NCBI GenBank assembly: GCA_030066475.1
Contig: JASJBO010000305.1
Span: forward strand, 1-9,067
DNA length: 9,067 bases
Direction: 5' to 3'
DNA from: Myxococcota bacterium
GTDB taxonomy: Bacteria > Myxococcota_A > UBA9160 > PR03
Each line of letters opens with the position of its first letter. Positions within the stretch are counted from its first letter, which is position 1. Below are positions 1 to 9,067 of the stretch, piece by piece. The position numbers and the translations under genes are program-made. The notes under the pieces are model-generated. The model was not told the DNA's origin. It was given only the letters and a program-made list of their open reading frames with translations, and did no database searches.

Positions 1-39
1 CCGGGCTTCGCGCCCGATCGGCCGCCGCTCTCGAATTGG
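1..39 (-). other. Spacer downstream of rpsL
   Basis: These 39 bases follow the rpsL stop and contain no start codon in a convincing context. On the minus strand CGGGC (16-12) and GCCCG (6-2) can pair around a 5-nt loop. In E. coli the rpsL-rpsG spacer carries the S7 translational repression site, so the next gene is expected to be rpsG and this stem could belong to such a site. The stem is only 5 bp, no U-run is visible and the rest of the spacer is cut off, so it is weak evidence. Confidence 0.3.
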
Positions 40-411
40 CTACTTGGGCCTCTTGGCGCCGTACTTCGATCGGCTCTGGTTGCGGTCGGCCACGCCCTGC
101 GTGTCGAGCGTGCCGCGCACGACGTGGTAGCGGACGCCCGGCAGGTCCTTGACGCGACCGCCGCGCACCAGCACCACCGAGTGCTCCTGGAGGTTGTGGC
201 CGACGCCGGGGATGTAGGCCCAGACCTCCTTGCCATTGGTGAGCCGCACGCGCGCGACCTTGCGCAGCGCCGAGTTCGGCTTCTTCGGCGTCTGGGTACA
301 CACACGCGTGCACACGCCACGCCGCTGCGGAGCGCGGTCGAGGTCCGGCGACTTGGTCTTGCGGGTCTTGCTGGCGCGATTGCTGCGCACCAGTTGCTGG
401 ATCGTGGGCAT
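40..411 (-). CDS. rpsL: 30S ribosomal protein S12
   Basis: Ribosomal protein S12 sits at the 30S decoding centre, where it helps monitor codon-anticodon pairing. The product is 123 residues (E. coli S12 has 124) and is conserved along its whole length. It has the MPTIQQLVR start, the [11 protein letters not shown] block at about 41-51, [20 protein letters not shown] at 71-90 and the C-terminal SKYGAKRPK. Lys43 and Lys88, the classic streptomycin-resistance positions, are both the sensitive-type lysine. Asp89, the residue beta-methylthiolated by RimO in many bacteria, is present. The frame stays open upstream to a GTG at 501, but I start at the ATG at 411. The family N-terminus begins exactly there, the 30 extra residues look nothing like S12, and a GAGGGG lies 10 nt upstream. 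The stop is TAG. rpsL is 337 nt downstream of rpoC with its own candidate promoter. Identity is essentially certain. Confidence 0.98.
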   Translation of the reverse strand: MPTIQQLVRSNRASKTRKTKSPDLDRAPQRRGVCTRVCTQTPKKPNSALRKVARVRLTNGKEVWAYIPGVGHNLQEHSVVLVRGGRVKDLPGVRYHVVRGTLDTQGVADRNQSRSKYGAKRPK

Positions 412-421
412 GCTCTCGGGG
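412..421 (-). other. Spacer between rpsL Shine-Dalgarno and ATG
   Basis: These ten bases separate the GAGGGG at 422-427 from the rpsL ATG. They contain a second purine run, GAGAG at 413-417, which is too close to the ATG (1 nt) to be a good ribosome binding site. The spacing is slightly long but workable, and it supports the 411 start over the upstream GTG at 501. Confidence 0.5.
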
Positions 422-427
422 CCCCTC
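422..427 (-). promoter_or_regulatory. Ribosome binding site of rpsL
   Basis: GAGGGG on the minus strand lies 10 nt before the rpsL ATG and resembles the anti-16S core GGAGG. It helps decide the start, because the family alignment also begins at this ATG. The match is imperfect and the spacing a little long, so initiation could also depend on leader folding. Confidence 0.55.
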
Positions 428-475
428 GCGTTGGCTCGCGTTCGTGCGGATCCGATTGATCCATGCGGGTCGCCG

Positions 476-497
476 TGGGCGCGAACTGTTCCGCCCA
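476..497 (-). other. Hairpin in rpsL leader
   Basis: On the minus strand TGGGCG (497-492) plus GAA (491-489) pairs with TTC (485-483) and CGCCCA (481-476). This gives nine base pairs with a single bulged base at 482 and a 3-nt loop. No U-run follows, so it is not an ordinary terminator. It lies 64 nt upstream of the rpsL ATG and abuts the 3' arm of a longer-range pairing. Its function is unknown. Confidence 0.45.
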
Positions 498-639
498 GCA
501 CCCGGACACGGGAGACGCCACGCCCCTTTGACCCCCCCGAGGCGTCGCGAAGAGACCGGAGCTTCGGGTGCTCGGGTGGAACTCTGCGCGGGACGTAGGC
601 GGGCCGCAGGACACGCGGCTCGGACGCGAAAACCGCCGC

Positions 640-667
640 ATCTTAGCGACGTTCCGACCCCTGTCAA
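640..667 (-). promoter_or_regulatory. Sigma70-type promoter for rpsL and downstream genes
   Basis: On the minus strand a consensus -35 TTGACA (667-662) is followed, after a 16-nt spacer, by TAAGAT (645-640), which matches TATAAT at four of six positions. The bases after the -10 are GCGGCGG (639-633) and then TTTT. A GC-rich discriminator is a known property of promoters inhibited by ppGpp in proteobacteria, so stringent control is a reasonable inference for this ribosomal gene. No A/T-rich UP element is seen upstream of the -35. The box quality in such GC-rich DNA, and its place between rpoC and rpsL pointing at rpsL, make it the best promoter in the window. The predicted start near 633 is untested. 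Confidence 0.75.
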
Positions 668-686
668 CAAGTTGGAGAGGGGTCGG
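654..686. repeat. Perfect 9-bp inverted repeat overlapping the -35 box
   Basis: CCGACCCCT (654-662) and AGGGGTCGG (678-686) are exact reverse complements separated by 15 bp. The spacer holds most of the -35 hexamer TTGACA, and one arm enters the promoter spacer. As DNA this could be an operator for a dimeric regulator. As RNA from rpoC read-through it could form a hairpin, with a small inner CAA/TTG pairing. No U-run follows on either strand, which argues against an intrinsic terminator. The role is not known. Confidence 0.6.
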
Positions 687-698
687 GAGGACTGCTTT

Positions 699-736
699 CC
701 CCGGAGGGATGGGCCTTTCGACCCACGCCTCCGGGG
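699..736 (-). terminator. Stable tetraloop hairpin after rpoC, no U-tract
   Basis: Twelve bases after the rpoC stop codon, CCCCGGAGG (736-728) pairs perfectly with CCTCCGGGG (707-699). Inside, after one C/C mismatch, GTGGGTC (726-720) pairs with GGCCCAT (715-709), including two G-U wobbles, and closes on GAAA (719-716), a GNRA tetraloop. This is a very stable hairpin of 38 nt. The following bases are AAAGCAG, so the U-run of a classical intrinsic terminator is missing. It may instead be a 3'-end stabiliser, an RNA-processing site, an attenuator between rpoC and rpsL, or a U-less terminator. The structure is well supported and its function is uncertain. Confidence 0.55.
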
Positions 737-748
737 ACGCTGGATGCC

Positions 749-4915
<4,167 letters not shown>

Positions 4916-4921
4916 CGGGAT

Positions 4922-4927
4922 CCCCCT
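4922..4927 (-). promoter_or_regulatory. Ribosome binding site of rpoC
   Basis: AGGGGG directly follows the rpoB TGA and ends 6 nt before the rpoC ATG. It fills most of the 12-nt rpoB-rpoC gap. Ribosomes finishing rpoB are therefore placed next to the rpoC start, which fits the equal stoichiometry needed for beta and beta'. Confidence 0.75.

Positions 4928-9067
<4,140 letters not shown>

Larger units (their letters stand above)
412..633 (-). other. Predicted long 5' leader of rpsL mRNA
   Basis: If transcription starts about 7 nt after the TAAGAT box, near position 633, rpsL has an untranslated leader of about 220 nt. I find no convincing gene in it. On the minus strand it has several self-complementary pairs: AGCACCCG (572-565) with CGGGTGCT (504-497); nested inside that, GACGCC (546-541) with GGCGTC (519-514); a hairpin at 476-497; and GGATC (462-458) with GATCC (452-448), closing a 5-nt loop. 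The pairings are seen directly in the sequence. Whether they form a regulatory structure is inference, and GC-rich DNA gives some pairings by chance. The leader does not match any riboswitch or r-protein leader that I recognise. Confidence 0.5.

Noticed and set aside
1..465. Minus-strand frame open from an ATG at 465 to the left edge, overlapping rpsL in another frame
   Set aside because: It overlaps nearly all of rpsL out of frame and looks like a stop-poor shadow in GC-rich DNA, with no conserved content recognised.
412..501. N-terminal extension of S12 from a GTG at 501
   Set aside because: The 30 extra residues have no S12 similarity, while the conserved N-terminus begins at the ATG at 411 with a Shine-Dalgarno-like GAGGGG upstream.
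699..736. Calling the post-rpoC hairpin a definite Rho-independent terminator
   Set aside because: No U-tract follows on the minus strand, and the mirrored arrangement on the plus strand has none either. It is kept only as a tentative terminator or structured element.

Overview
The window is one strand of core information-processing genes, all read on the minus strand. In transcription order these are rpoB (beta subunit of RNA polymerase, 5' end off the right edge), rpoC (beta' subunit, complete), and rpsL (ribosomal protein S12, complete). This is the widely conserved rpoBC-rpsL order, which normally continues into rpsG, fusA and tuf. That continuation would lie beyond position 1 and is not visible.

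Organism: the DNA is strongly GC-rich, roughly two-thirds GC by eye, with G/C-ending codons throughout. The polymerase carries the large lineage-specific insertions seen in proteobacterial-type enzymes: beta SI1- and SI2-like regions and an SI3-like domain of about 175 residues inside the beta' trigger loop. The wording of the conserved beta and S12 blocks is closest, from memory, to the former Deltaproteobacteria (Myxococcota, Desulfobacterota, Binatota and relatives). That placement is inference, and a tree would be needed to settle it.

Layout from right to left: 9067-4928 is rpoB, open to the right edge. A 12-nt gap with a Shine-Dalgarno follows, then rpoC (4915-749). The 337-nt intergenic stretch 748-412 holds a tetraloop hairpin just after the rpoC stop, a perfect 9-bp inverted repeat, a strong sigma70-type promoter (TTGACA, 16 nt, TAAGAT) and a leader of about 220 nt with several self-complementary segments. 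rpsL is 411-40. Positions 39-1 are the start of the spacer downstream of rpsL.

Function: beta and beta' form the catalytic core of RNA polymerase and are made from tightly coupled adjacent cistrons. S12 is a 30S decoding-centre protein. The intergenic promoter suggests rpsL and the genes after it can be transcribed independently of rpoBC. I see no mobile element, CRISPR array, tRNA, rRNA or unfamiliar coding gene. The only part not explained by textbook genes is the rpoC-rpsL intergenic region. I do not think this window contains a new system.
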